Below, in pieces: positions 19,111 through 28,502 of a DNA stretch of 64,000 bases. Numbering within the stretch: the first letter of the stretch is position 1; every line of letters starts with the position of its first letter. The DNA comes from Fusobacterium varium (lineage in GTDB: Bacteria > Fusobacteriota > Fusobacteriia > Fusobacteriales > Fusobacteriaceae). The stretch is taken from the NCBI GenBank assembly GCA_900637705.1, contig LR134390.1, forward strand, positions 1,178,001-1,242,000, written 5' to 3'. The notes under the pieces are model-generated. The model did not search any database. It saw only the letters and a program-made list of their open reading frames with translations, and had not been told where the DNA came from. The translations under genes and the position numbers were made by a program.

Positions 19111-19971
19111 GTGAGTAACATAGAAAAAAAAGTTTTAAGATTCTTAAAGGATTATTTTTTTATAACATTAGGGTGCTTTTTATATGCTTTTGCAGTAAAT
19201 TATTTTTATGTAAGCAATCATTTAGCTGAGGGAGGAGTTACAGGAATAGCTCTTATTATTTTCTATCTTTTTAAAACACCAGTAGGAACAACTTATTTTG
19301 TAATAAACATTCCTTTATTAATAGTAGGTTGGAAAATGCTGGGAAAAGATTTTATAGTAAAAACTCTTTATGGAACAGCTATGATGTCTTTTGCATTAGA
19401 TTTTACTTCAGGATTAAACGGTGCTACAGATGATGTACTTTTAGCTTCTCTTTATGGAGGTTTTATAGGTGGAATTGGATTAGGAATAATATTTATGTCT
19501 GGTGGGTCTACTGGAGGAACAGATATTATAGCTAGAATAATGACAAAATATAGAGGAATACCAGTAGGAAGAGCTATGTTTATATTAGATGTAGTAGTAC
19601 TATCAGCAGTGGCATTTTTATTTGGAAAAGAAATATTTATGTATACTTTGATAGCTGCTATGGTACTGACTAAAACTATAGATTTTCTGCAAGAAGGATT
19701 GGATAAAGCTAAAGCTGTAACTATAATTTCTCGAAAAGCAGAAGAATTAAGGGTTAAAATTATGGACGAAACAGGAAGAGGAGTAACGATATTAGATGGT
19801 TCTGGAGGATACACAAGAGATTCTTTTGATATAATATATTGTGTTGTAAGTAAATTCCAGATAGTAAAATTGAAAAGAATAGTAAGGGATATTGATCCTG
19901 AAGCTTTTCTTACTATAACTGATGTGTCAGAAGTCTTAGGAGAAGGATTTAAAGAACTTGACAAAGAATGA
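19111..19971 (+). CDS. YitT family membrane protein (DUF161-DUF2179)
   Basis: A 286-residue protein with a GTG start directly after GAATAGGG. The N-terminal ~200 residues contain five or six membrane segments with the YitT signatures YFYVSNHLAEGGVTGIALI, GTTYFVINIPLLI and FMSGGSTGGTDIIARIM. The C-terminal ~80 residues are a cytosolic DUF2179 domain (VTIISRKAEELRVKIMDETGRGVTILDGSGGYTR). Members are widespread in Firmicutes and Fusobacteria with no settled transport substrate. It follows mscS by 7 bp, probably the same transcript. Confidence 0.9.
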   Translation: MSNIEKKVLRFLKDYFFITLGCFLYAFAVNYFYVSNHLAEGGVTGIALIIFYLFKTPVGTTYFVINIPLLIVGWKMLGKDFIVKTLYGTAMMSFALDFTSGLNGATDDVLLASLYGGFIGGIGLGIIFMSGGSTGGTDIIARIMTKYRGIPVGRAMFILDVVVLSAVAFLFGKEIFMYTLIAAMVLTKTIDFLQEGLDKAKAVTIISRKAEELRVKIMDETGRGVTILDGSGGYTRDSFDIIYCVVSKFQIVKLKRIVRDIDPEAFLTITDVSEVLGEGFKELDKE

Positions 19972-20020
19972 AAAATAAAAAAATATCTGCACCTGAAAAT
20001 TGACATAATGAAAAGCATAC

Positions 20021-20049
20021 TTGATTGTATATAAAGAATAGTTTATGAT
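20021..20049 (+). promoter_or_regulatory. Candidate promoter of the TPR gene
   Basis: TTGATT (20021-20026) and TATGAT (20044-20049) with a 17-bp spacer, about 45 bp before the start codon. Confidence 0.45.
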
Positions 20050-20093
20050 AAAATAAAATATGCTGAATACAATTCATTCAAGGAGGAATCTAA

Positions 20094-22305
20094 ATGAGCA
20101 AAGAACTAAAAGAGAAGATAGCACTTCTTAATGATGAAGAAAAATATCAGGAAATTGTAGATATGATTCTTGAGATAAAAGAGAAAGATAGAGATTTTGA
20201 AATTATATCTGAATGGGGAAGAGCAGAAAATAATCTAGGAAATTATAAGAAAGCCTTGGAAATACTTTTTTCTATCAAAGAAGAGGGAGAAGAAGATTCG
20301 TTGTGGAATTATAGAGTAGGATATGCTTATAGTGGTTTGGAAAATTATGAAAAAGCAGCTGAATATTTTGAGAAATCAAAAAATTTAGATCCTGATTATG
20401 CATGGACATATTTTGAATTAGGCTGGAATCTTCAAAGAATTGAAAAAATGAGGAAGCATTAAATGCTTTAAAAAAGCTGTAGAATTAGATTCAGAAAATA
20501 CTTTTGCTCTTGCAGAAATAGGAGATATATATGAAAAGTTAGATAATTATGAAAGTGCATTAGAATATTTTAAAAAGGCTGAAGAGTTTGGGAGAGATGA
20601 CTACTGGGTGATTACACATATAGGGTGGTGTCTAAATCAATTAGATAGAGATGAAGAAGCATTAGAATACTATATGAAAGCACTTGCAGGAGAAGAGGAT
20701 AATATATGGCTTTTATCACAGATTGGAGTAACGCTTGGAGTTATAAGAAGATATGAAGAGGGAATAGAATATTTAAAGAAAGCAGAAGAACTAGGAAGAA
20801 ATGATATATGGTTAAATTCAGAGTTGGGGTGGCAGTTAGCAAGAATAGAAAAACATGAAGAAGCAGTAGAATATTTTAAGAAGGCTGAAGAATTAGGGAG
20901 AAGTGATACTTGGCTTTATAATCAATTAGGCTGGAATCTTGGAGTTTTGGATAAATATGAAGAAGAATTAGAATATCTTTATAAATCTAAAAAAATATCA
21001 GAAGACGATGTATGGCTTGAATCTGAAATAGGTTGGACTTTAAGAAATATGTCAAAACCAGAAGAAGCTCTGGTATATTTAAAGAAAGCACAAGAATTGG
21101 GAAGAGATGATGCATGGCTTCATTTAGAAATGGGACTTTCTTTGGGAGATTTAGGAAAAAATGAAGAAGCATTGGCAGAATTAAAGAAAGCAGAAGAAAA
21201 TGGAGATGAAAGTATTCGTCTTTATTCTACTATAGCATGGAATTTAGGACAGTTAAATAAAAATGAAGAAGCTTTGAAGTATTTAGAAAAAGTAGAGAAA
21301 TTAGGAAGAAACGATATATGGCTCTATTCAGAAATGGGTTGGAATTTAGATGCTGTAGGAAAAACTGAAGAAGGGGAAAAATATCTCCAAAAAGCCATTG
21401 AAATGGGAAGAAATGATTCGTGGATATATTCTGAAATAGGATATAGCCTTTCAAGAAATCAAAAAGTAGAAGAAGGGATAGAATATTATCTTAAAGCGAA
21501 AGAGTTAGGAAGAAATGATGTATGGTTGAACTCAGAAATAGCTTGGTCATATGATATTATTGGAAAGTATGAAGAGGCACTTCCATATCTTGAAACAACT
21601 GAAAAATTAGGTAGAGATGATATATGGCTGAATTGTGAATTTGCTATCTGTTTAGGAAGAACTGGGAAAAGTGAGGAAGCAATAGCAAGATTATTTAAAG
21701 CTCAAGAGTTAGGAAGAGAAGATGACTGGCTGTATTCAGAGATAGCTTATAATTATGGAAGGCTGGATAGAGCAGAGGAAGCTTTAATTTATTTGGATAA
21801 AGCAGAAAAGTTAGGAAGAGAAGATGTTTGGTTATATTCAGAAATAGGTTGGAATTTAGGAACTTTAAAAAAATATGAAGAGGGATTAAAATATTTTGAA
21901 AAAGTAATAGAGATGGGAAGAAATGATGAGTGGATCTATTCACAGATAGGCTGGACTCTAGCCAAGTTAGGAAGAAATGAAGAGGCAGTAGAAAACTTTA
22001 AAAAGGCAGTTGAGCTTAATCCATATGACAGCTGGATAGAATATAATCTAGGAAGAGTTTTAAGAAAGTGTGGGAAATTCATTGAAGCTATGGAACATAT
22101 AAAAAAATCTGCTGAAATAGGTGGGTATGAAGGCTGGACTGATTTGGAATTAGCTTGGGATTATGCTGAGATAGATGAAAAAGAAATAGCGAAAGAATAT
22201 CTTGAAAATGTAGAAAAATATTTAGATATAAATTCTGATGCTGTCAAAGAAGATTATAATATAGTTAAATCATTAATAAATGCTATGCCAATTATGTTTA
22301 GTTAA
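20094..22305 (+). pseudogene. Long tetratricopeptide-repeat protein with two frame breaks
   Basis: A cytosolic, acidic TPR protein of ~737 residues once two missing bases are restored, in A6 runs at 20443-20448 and 20470-20475. As given, it splits into 20094-20462 and ~20608-22305, with an open stretch between. It is an almost uninterrupted ladder of 34-residue units whose most regular form reads LGRNDIWLYSEIGWNLG followed by KYEEALEYFKKAEE. The Trp after Asp and the GW pair are unusually constant. Such repeats form a superhelical protein-binding scaffold. No signal peptide, membrane segment or enzymatic domain is seen. An AAGGAGGAA site precedes the ATG. Partner and role unknown. Confidence 0.78.
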
Positions 22306-22404
22306 AATATGAATATTAATTGTAAAAATTATCTTTTTAGAGAGAAATCATTGTAATTTCATTGCTACAGCTAAAAACTGAATATAAAGCTAAAAAATAA
22401 ATAT

Positions 22405-22448
22405 AAATAGAAAAGACAGGCATTCCTTATTAGGAAACCTGTCTTTTC
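22405..22448 (-). terminator. Bidirectional terminator overlapping the end of the ABC operon
   Basis: AAAAGACAGG (22411-22420) pairs with CCTGTCTTTT (22438-22447). The stem overlaps the stop codon of the ATPase gene on the minus strand and has T-rich sequence on both sides, so it can also end the TPR transcript. Confidence 0.8.
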
Positions 22449-23083
22449 TTCTTGTTTACCACTATATCTTTTATATTCCCGTTTTCCATAACAACTATTC
22501 TGTCAGAAATCTGATTAACAAAATCTATTTCGTGGCTTACTATTACCATAGTTATATTGCTTGAATCTCTGAGTTGTTCAATAACATTCAATACTTCTTT
22601 TACCATATCAGGGTCAAGAGCAGATGTAGGTTCATCAAAAAGTAAAACTTCTGGATTTCTTGCTAAAGCTCTGGCAATAGCTACTCTTTGTTTCTGTCCA
22701 CCAGAAAGAGCTTTAGGATAAAAATCAGCTCTGTCCTTAAGTCCAACTTTTTCTAAAAGATCATAAGCTATTTTTTTTGCTTCAGATTTATCCATTTTAT
22801 CTACAACTATGAGTGATTCCATTATATTTTGAATAGCTGTCTTGTGTGGAAAAAGGTTAAAAGATTGAAAAACCATTCCCATTTTCTTTTTATCAGGAAC
22901 TTTTACATCTCCAGAATCTATTTCTTCCAAGCCTATAAGACATCTGAGAAGAGTAGATTTACCACCTCCAGATGGTCCTATAATGGAAACAACTTCTCCT
23001 TTTTCGATACCAAGATTAATATTTTTAAGTATTACATCTCCTTCTAAATACTGTTTAGATAAATTATTAACTTGAATAATCAT
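22430..23083 (-). CDS. Polar amino-acid ABC transporter ATPase (probably histidine)
   Basis: A 217-residue HisP/GlnQ-type ATPase with Walker A GPSGGGKSTLLR (~37-48), Q-loop VFQSFNLFPHKT, signature LSGGQKQRVAIARAL, Walker B VLLFDEPTSALDPD and the switch His in IVSHEIDFV. The Walker A has GGG where GSG is more common, still consensus (GxxGxGK[ST]). It is last in a three-gene operon with the permease, one base apart, and the binding protein. Substrate is inferred as histidine from the His-rich leader peptide at 24673-24726. Confidence 0.9.
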   Translation of the reverse strand: MIIQVNNLSKQYLEGDVILKNINLGIEKGEVVSIIGPSGGGKSTLLRCLIGLEEIDSGDVKVPDKKKMGMVFQSFNLFPHKTAIQNIMESLIVVDKMDKSEAKKIAYDLLEKVGLKDRADFYPKALSGGQKQRVAIARALARNPEVLLFDEPTSALDPDMVKEVLNVIEQLRDSSNITMVIVSHEIDFVNQISDRIVVMENGNIKDIVVNKKKRQVS

Positions 23084-23084
23084 A

Positions 23085-23711
23085 TTATATCATCACCTTT
23101 TTTTCCATTTTTTTAAAGAATAAAACAACTATTGTAGAAAGACCCAAATAAATAACTGCACATATAAAAAATGGTGTTATTGAGAAATCACGAGTAACAA
23201 GTTCTCTTGAATTTCTTAATATCTCAGCCATTCCAATAGCAGAAACTAATGAAGTATCTTTGATAAGTGATATAGCTTCATTTGATAATGGCGGAAGTGC
23301 TGTAATAAGAGCCTGTGGGATTATTATTCTAATCATAGTCTGCCAGTACTTCATACCAAGTACTTTTGCAGCTTCATATTGTCCTGGATCAATTCCCAGA
23401 ATGCTTCCTCTAAATATTTCACAGAAATAAGCTGTATAGTTTATAACAAATGTAAGAGAAGCAGCAGCAAAAGGTGATAAAGTAATACCAACTACTGGAA
23501 GACCATAGTATACAAAGAAAAGCTGCAGTAAAAGTGGCGTTCCTCTGAATATCCATGTATACACTTGGATAATATTGCTTAATGTTGTATTTTTTGAAAC
23601 TCTTCCTAGGGATAATAATATCCCTAGAGGAAGAGAGAAAAGCATAGTCACAACATATAAGTTAACTGTTAATTTCATACCTTTTAAAATAAATATTATA
23701 TTTCCGTCCAT
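23085..23711 (-). CDS. Polar amino-acid ABC transporter permease (probably histidine)
   Basis: A 208-residue HisM/GlnP-type permease: GMKLTVNLYVVTMLFSLPLG, then VYTWIFRGTPLLLQLFFVYYGLP and the EAA loop YEAAKVLGMKYWQTMIRIIIPQALI. It makes about five membrane spans and presumably forms a homodimer, because only one permease gene is present. It sits between the binding protein and the ATPase genes on the minus strand. Substrate inferred from the leader peptide. Confidence 0.9.
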   Translation of the reverse strand: MDGNIIFILKGMKLTVNLYVVTMLFSLPLGILLSLGRVSKNTTLSNIIQVYTWIFRGTPLLLQLFFVYYGLPVVGITLSPFAAASLTFVINYTAYFCEIFRGSILGIDPGQYEAAKVLGMKYWQTMIRIIIPQALITALPPLSNEAISLIKDTSLVSAIGMAEILRNSRELVTRDFSITPFFICAVIYLGLSTIVVLFFKKMEKKVMI

Positions 23712-23732
23712 AAAGTTTATTCTCCTTATTAT

Positions 23733-24498
23733 TTAGTTGTTCCTAGCCATTTTAAAGAAATTTGGTCAAATGTTCCATCTTTTTTCATTTCATCTAGTAA
23801 TCTATTGATTTCATCTAGTAAGGCTTTGTCATCTTTTCTTAAAGCTATTGCAAAGTATTCATCTGATAAAGATTCTTCAGAGAAGCTTAAAGTATTTTCT
23901 TAGCATTGTAGTATTTTCCAGAGATGGCGTCCATAACAACTGCATCTGTTCTTCCAGCTTCAAGATCAAGAAGTGCTTCAACATTTGTTGCATATTTTTT
24001 AATTCCTTTAAGTTTTGGTGCAATGGCATTTCTTTCAACTGCTTGAGCTCCAGAGCTTCCTAATTGAACTCCTACTACTTTTCCTTCCAATTCACTGACT
24101 TTATTTATTTCATTACCTTTTCTAGAAAAAATAATCTGTCCATCTACCAGATATGGAGTAGAGAAGGCAGCTTGTTTGCTTCTTTCTTCTGTTATTGTCA
24201 TTCCATTCCATACCATATCAATATTCTTACTTCTAAGATCGAAAATGATTCCGTCCCACTCACAAGGTTTGAATTTTACTTCAACACCCATTCTTTTAGC
24301 AACTTCTTTAGCAAGGTCAATGTCAAATCCAACTATTTCTTCGTTTTCATCTCTGAATCCCATTGGAGCAAAAGTAGCATCTAAGCCAACTGTGAAGTAT
24401 CCATCTTTTTTCACTTTTTCCAAAGAATTGTCAGCTGCAAATAAGCTGATAGAAGCTGATACCATAATAACTAAAACTGCCATAAATAATTTTTTCAT
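23733..24498 (-). pseudogene. Polar amino-acid binding protein (probably histidine), frameshifted
   Basis: The frame from 24498 has a signal peptide (MKKLFMAVLVIMVSASISLF, then AADNS) and SBP family 3 motifs: VGLDATFAPMGFRDENEEIVGFDIDLA, WNGMTITEERSKQAAFSTPY, GVQLGSSGAQAVE and DAVVMDAISGKYY. It stops at 23887, ~50 residues short. Adding one base near the T4 run at 23895-23898 restores KKNTLSFSEESLSDEYFAIA and a normal C-terminus ending LKWLGTT at 23733. The restored length of ~255 residues is usual for the family. It is the first structural gene of the operon, behind the histidine leader/attenuator. Confidence 0.85.
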
Positions 24499-24536
24499 AA
24501 AGATCTCCTCCCGTATTATTAAATCAAAATTAAAAT

Positions 24537-24570
24537 AAAAAAGCCATCTGATACAAGTATCCAGATGGCT
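24537..24570 (-). terminator. Attenuator terminator of the histidine transport operon
   Basis: On the minus strand AGCCATCTG (24570-24562) pairs with CAGATGGCT (24550-24542), extended by GATAC/GTATC with one bulged G, then TTTTTTATTTTA. It lies between the leader peptide and the binding-protein gene, so it must be read through for expression. Confidence 0.82.
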
Positions 24571-24600
24571 TCAACTAAATTAGAAAGCATTAAGTTCCAC

Positions 24601-24648
24601 CATAGATACAGACTCGTTTTTGAATTACAACATGAGTCTGTATCTATG
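24601..24648 (-). promoter_or_regulatory. Perfect 15-bp leader hairpin of the attenuator
   Basis: CATAGATACAGACTC and its exact complement (24601-24615 and 24634-24648) enclose an 18-base loop. The downstream arm of the RNA ends GTATCTATGG, which can alternatively pair with CCATCTGGATAC, the 5' arm of the terminator. That makes it a candidate antiterminator switch. The pairing scheme is my inference. Confidence 0.65.
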
Positions 24649-24672
24649 AATTAAATTCACAAAAACAAACTC

Positions 24673-24726
24673 TTATCTATGATGATGGTGATGTAATGTG
24701 TTTTTAAGAACTTTAGTAACTTTCAT
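24673..24726 (-). CDS. Histidine leader peptide (attenuation)
   Basis: A 17-residue open frame, MKVTKVLKNTLHHHHHR, with five consecutive His codons and a good AGAGGAG site 6-7 bases upstream. It is too short for normal gene calling. It lies 30 to 70 bp after a strong promoter and before a 15-bp hairpin and a rho-independent terminator, upstream of a polar amino-acid ABC operon. This is the layout of his-type transcription attenuation, in which a ribosome stalling at His codons under histidine starvation prevents terminator formation. It identifies the operon as a probable histidine importer. Confidence 0.88.
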   Translation of the reverse strand: MKVTKVLKNTLHHHHHR

Positions 24727-24763
24727 AATTATCTCCTCTTTAATTAAAATTTATTATGAACTT

Positions 24764-24792
24764 ATAATACTCTCATAAAAAGAAAATGTCAA
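24764..24792 (-). promoter_or_regulatory. Promoter of the histidine leader and ABC operon
   Basis: TTGACA (24792-24787) and TATTAT (24769-24764) with a 17-bp spacer on the minus strand, about 38 bp upstream of the leader peptide start. Confidence 0.75.
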
Positions 24793-24824
24793 TAGTTTTT
24801 TTTATAAAAACTTTTTTTGCTGAT

Positions 24825-25391
24825 TTATCTAAACTTAATAATACCATTTTCAAGAGAATCAACCACAGCAAGAGCTTCTACTTTAATACCATTATCAGTC
24901 AACAATTTTTCACCTTGCTGAAATCCTTTTTCTACTGCTATACCAGCACCAATAACTATAGCACCAGCAGATTCAACTAATGTTTTAAGACCTAATACAG
25001 CATTTCCCATAGCTAGAAAATCATCTACAATAAGAACTTTATCATTAGGTGTTAGAAATTCTTTAGCTACACAGATTGTATAATCTTTATTTTTAGTGAA
25101 TGAAAAGACATTAGTTGTATAAAAATCTCCCATAGTAGAAGGAATTTTCTTTTTAGCAAAAACAAGAGGCACATTGAAGGCGTAAGCAGCAGCCAGACCT
25201 ATTGCAATTCCAGAAGCCTCTATTGTAAGTATTTTATTAACTCCCTGATCTTTAAATCTTCTTTTAAATTCTTCTCCCATAGCCATCATTAGATTAGGAT
25301 CTATTTGATGGTTTAAAAAACTATCTACTTTCAGAATATTTGTTCCAATGGCTTTACCATTTTTCTCTATATATTCTTTTAATAATTTCAT
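24825..25391 (-). CDS. xpt: Xanthine phosphoribosyltransferase
   Basis: A 188-residue type-I phosphoribosyltransferase of the Xpt group, converting xanthine and PRPP to XMP in purine salvage. It starts MKLLKEYIEKNGKAIGTNILKVDSFLNHQIDP, the typical Xpt N-terminus. The PRPP loop is VLIVDDFLAMGNAVLGL, preceded by EASGIAIGLAAAYAF and VPLVFAKKKIPSTM. Length is standard. The start has an AGGAGG-like site (CGGAGGAA). I found no purine riboswitch in its 5' region, unlike the xanthine permease operon at 53.8 kb. Monocistronic. Confidence 0.93.
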   Translation of the reverse strand: MKLLKEYIEKNGKAIGTNILKVDSFLNHQIDPNLMMAMGEEFKRRFKDQGVNKILTIEASGIAIGLAAAYAFNVPLVFAKKKIPSTMGDFYTTNVFSFTKNKDYTICVAKEFLTPNDKVLIVDDFLAMGNAVLGLKTLVESAGAIVIGAGIAVEKGFQQGEKLLTDNGIKVEALAVVDSLENGIIKFR

Positions 25392-25966
25392 ATAAAAATT
25401 CCTCCGACAAATTATGATTGTTTATTTAATAGTAAGTAACATATATAATAGCATATTTTCAAGAAAAATGTAATACAGATTTGATACATTTTAAAAAATA
25501 TTGAATTAAAGATAAAAAATGAGAATATTTTTATGGAAAATTACTGCTAAAATTCAATAAAAATACGCTGAAATAGAATTATAACTAACACATAGCAACA
25601 AAGATTATTTTATTATTATATAATTAAATCTGCAAGATTAAAAATTGATAGAAGATAAAAAAGTACCCCAATAAAATATAGACTAAGATATGTTATGAAT
25701 AAAAAATATAAGTGGAGATGATATGAGATTAACTGTACATCAAGAGTTCTATACATGAAATAAGCACCCACAGAATGAGTGCCTATTTCATCAAAATTTT
25801 TACTAATTTATTAAGGTTGTGGTTATAACATATTTTATCATGAGTTTTAAAGTGTTTTAAATCGTTTTTAATTTTAACATAGAAAATGATTAAACAATTA
25901 AAGAATTTTTCAGAAAAAATATAAAGGACGACAAATGCTTTCTAAAATAAATATGATAAATTTCAA
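25392..25966. other. Intergenic 575 bp with possible insertion-sequence end remnant
   Basis: No convincing gene. Near 25662-25683 the stretch GTACCCCAATAAAATATAGA resembles the terminal repeat of IS3-type elements, sharing CAATAAAATA with the end at 31601-31620. It is followed by an 11-codon frame at 25723 and a hairpin at 25757-25789 (GAAATA and TATTTC arms). I read this as a decayed mobile-element end, with low confidence. Confidence 0.3.
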
Positions 25967-26569
25967 TTACAACCCTAAGCTTTTTATTCCGTCCATTACA
26001 CGATATCCTTTAGGAATTTCAAAAAGAGAGGCAGGAGCATTAGAGCTGCATTCCAATATTTCCATTATAAAATCATTTCCCAGATTTTTTCCAGTTATGT
26101 AGGCAAGTTTTTCTCCTTCAAAGTAGTATCTTATTTTCCCACCATTTTTTACATCCATTTCCTCGTAAGGAAGTTTTTTACCCATAACAGTATCAGTTCC
26201 AGAAGAAGTAATTTTAATTCCTACATAATCAGGCTGTTTAAGAGTAGATGGATTTATTCCAATCATATTCAAATCCATTGCCATTTTATCTTGGTCAACT
26301 ATCATATAGATTTTCTTTTCTTCCATCAAAATTCTTACTGGTTTTCCTTCATAAGTCATTTTAGTAACTTGCTTTTTCCCTTTATTAGCTAATGTCACAT
26401 CACTTTTAGAAGGTTTTTTATTAATAGTGTTGTGCATTATAAAGTGCATCATAAAATCTTTTCCCTCAAATTGTTTCATGTACTTTTCTGCTTTTCCAGC
26501 TGCATTTATGTTAGTCATAAAAAACATAAATGTAAAAATAGTTGTTAGTAATAATTGTATTTTTTTCAT
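25967..26569 (-). CDS. Secreted protein, DUF4412-like
   Basis: A 200-residue exported protein: signal peptide MKKIQLLLTTIFTFMFFMTNINA, then a mature part that looks like a lipid-binding-type beta sheet (DFMMHFIMHNTINKKPSKSDVTLANKG, VRILMEEKKIYMIVDQDKMAMDLNM, GKIRYYFEGEKLAYI). The layout resembles periplasmic DUF4412/LolA-like proteins, but I cannot name a specific family with certainty. The start has GGAGGTT. It stands alone between long AT-rich spacers. Function unknown. Confidence 0.75.
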   Translation of the reverse strand: MKKIQLLLTTIFTFMFFMTNINAAGKAEKYMKQFEGKDFMMHFIMHNTINKKPSKSDVTLANKGKKQVTKMTYEGKPVRILMEEKKIYMIVDQDKMAMDLNMIGINPSTLKQPDYVGIKITSSGTDTVMGKKLPYEEMDVKNGGKIRYYFEGEKLAYITGKNLGNDFIMEILECSSNAPASLFEIPKGYRVMDGIKSLGL

Positions 26570-26955
26570 GTATAACCTCCACAGTATAGTATTATTTAAT
26601 TATACATTTATTTTCTTTGAAATGTAAAGTAATAAATTTTACAAAAAATATTTATAGAGAAAATATTCTCTATAAAGGTAAGAAAATTATTTGATTTTTT
26701 ATTTTTATCAGTTTATGATTGTATATTATTTGACTGACAAAAAATATAAAAACAGAAAATTTATTTTATAGCTATGGTAAAAGTAGGTACTTTTAATTTT
26801 CTGTAGCATTTTCTTTAATTAGTTTTGACAAATTAACTTATTATAGAATATTAAAGTGATATAAGTACTTAATTCCAAATAAAAAAAGTTAATAAAATGC
26901 TTTGAAAAATTAAAAAATAGGTATATAATAATAAAAATTGAAAGGTGGAATATAA
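26570..26955. other. Intergenic 386 bp, no gene seen
   Basis: AT-rich spacer between divergent genes. The only structure noted is an imperfect palindrome of TATAGAGAA and TTCTCTATA at 26653-26674, a possible operator. Confidence 0.4.
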
Positions 26956-27177
26956 ATGAACTTAAGTGAAAATTATAAATATATGATTAGAATTCTAGAT
27001 GGAAAAGAAAAATATGAAGGAAAGGAATATGATAAGGTAATTGAAAAATATTTATATACTTCTCTGTCTAAGTTAGAAGAGAAAAAAGAAGAATTGAAAT
27101 TAAAACACCCAGACAAAGAAATAGAAATAAGGGAGAAAAAGGAAAAAAAGTGGGAAAGAATAATGCTAAAAAAATAG
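26956..27177 (+). CDS. Small charged hypothetical protein
   Basis: A 73-residue Lys/Glu-rich protein with an AAAGGTGG site before the ATG. It reads MNLSENYKYMIRILDGKEKY, then amphipathic helices and a very basic C-terminus (KEKKWERIMLKK). No domain recognised. Its ribosome site and coding-like composition favour a real gene. The product could be a small helical regulator or part of an unrecognised toxin-antitoxin pair, but there is no direct support. Confidence 0.55.
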   Translation: MNLSENYKYMIRILDGKEKYEGKEYDKVIEKYLYTSLSKLEEKKEELKLKHPDKEIEIREKKEKKWERIMLKK

Positions 27178-27326
27178 ATTAAGAATTATGAGAAAGTATT
27201 TAATAAAATTAGAAAACAACAATATTTATTTATAGAAGAAAAATATTTTAAAAGAATTAGATTCAGTTTTAAATTTTGCTTTTTAATTAAAATAAAATAG
27301 AAGAATTATAGTAAAAGGAGATAATA

Positions 27327-28099
27327 ATGAAATTTTCTTATGTAGATGAAGGTAAAGGAGAGGTTCTTGTATTTGTTCATTCGTATCTTTGGGATAAAGA
27401 GATGTGGAAACCTCAAGTAGAAGAGTTAAAAAAGATTTTAGATGTATTGCAATTGATCTTCCAAATCATGGAGAATCAAAAAATATTAATGAAAGTTTTT
27501 CATTAAGAGAATTAGCCAAGGAAATTTCCATTTTTTTAAAGGGAATGAAGATTGAAAAATATACTTATATAGGTCTTTCTGTGGGAGGAATGCTGGCACC
27601 ATATATTTATGATTATGATAAAGATAGAATAAATAAAATGATAATTATGGACTCTTATGTTGGAGAAGAGCCACTAAAAACAAAAGAATTATATTTTTCT
27701 ATGTTAGATACAATAGAAAAAGCTAAGTTTGTTCCAGATATTCTTATTGAAAAGATTGCACCAATGTTTTTTAGTCCTTTTATAGATAAAACAGGTATGT
27801 TGTACAAGTCATTTGTTGAAAATTTAAAAATGATACAAGGAGAAAGAGTTGAAGGAATAGTTAAATTGGGAAGAGCAATTTTCGGAAGAGAAGATGCTTT
27901 GAATCTTTTGAGTGAAATAGAAAAACCAACATATTTTATAGTAGGTGAGTATGATATTCCAAGACCATATAATGAATCTGTAGAAATGGCTACTTATATA
28001 AAAAATTCTAAAGTAATAAAAATAAAAAATGCAGGACACATTTCTAATTTGGAAAATGTTGAAGAAACAAACAAAATATTGGCAGATATTTTGAAATAA
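27327..28099 (+). pseudogene. Alpha/beta hydrolase, frameshifted
   Basis: The ATG at 27327 (AAAGGAG site) begins MKFSYVDEGKGEVLVFVHSYLWDKEMWKPQ, the oxyanion-hole region, then leaves frame. Adding one base to the A6 run at 27428-27433 restores ELKKDFRCIAIDLPNHGESK and joins the frame ending at 28099, giving ~257 residues. The catalytic Ser is in YIGLSVGGMLAP, the acid probably in VGEYDIP, and the His in NAGHISNLEN. Substrate unknown. A terminator follows. Confidence 0.82.
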
Positions 28100-28125
28100 A
28101 ATAATGTGGAATATGATTAAAAGGT

Positions 28126-28196
28126 AAAGAAGCTTTTAAGCGAGAATAATATAATTTTTGAATTATTTTATTCAGCTGAATAGCTTCTTTTTTATT
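28126..28196 (+). terminator. Terminator after the alpha/beta hydrolase
   Basis: AAAGAAGCT near 28127-28133 pairs with AGCTTCTTT (28182-28190), with an inner AT-rich stem, followed by TTTTATTTT. Confidence 0.7.
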
Positions 28197-28260
28197 TTAT
28201 TAAAAAGTGGATTTTAATAACAAACAAATAAATAAATTATAAAAATATTACAAGAATTTT

Positions 28261-28374
28261 GTATACATTTTCAAAAAAAATCGTATACAAACATTGAGAA
28301 CAGATAAATTATTTATAGAATTTGTCTTAATTATAAACATATAATTTTATATATGGTAGTTATGGATTGTATAC
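28261..28374 (+). promoter_or_regulatory. Three GTATAC-centred operator-like sites
   Basis: GTATAC occurs at 28261-28266, 28283-28288 and 28369-28374, each inside a TTGTATACAA-like context. The third is a perfect 10-bp palindrome. The core resembles GntR-family operators such as the B. subtilis gluconate repressor site. The third copy lies just upstream of a TATAAT at 28409-28414, where a repressor could block the -35. Confidence 0.55.
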
Positions 28375-28502
28375 AAACGTTATATTTTTAATTACTAAAA
28401 AAATAGACTATAATCATATTAATACATAGAAATTAAATATCTTTTAAACCTAATTTTGTATCAAACAAAAATATCAAAGTTTAAAGGAAGCAGGAGGAAA
28501 GT

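Noticed and set aside
25392-25560. A purine riboswitch in front of xpt, as in Bacillus
   Set aside because: The core motifs (TCTCTAC, TATGG loop) are absent from this 5' region.
25723-25755. An 11-codon frame with a GTGGAG site followed by a hairpin, as a second leader peptide/attenuator
   Set aside because: No run of a single amino acid, the hairpin lacks a proper T-run, and no operon follows on that strand. An IS end remnant explains it better.
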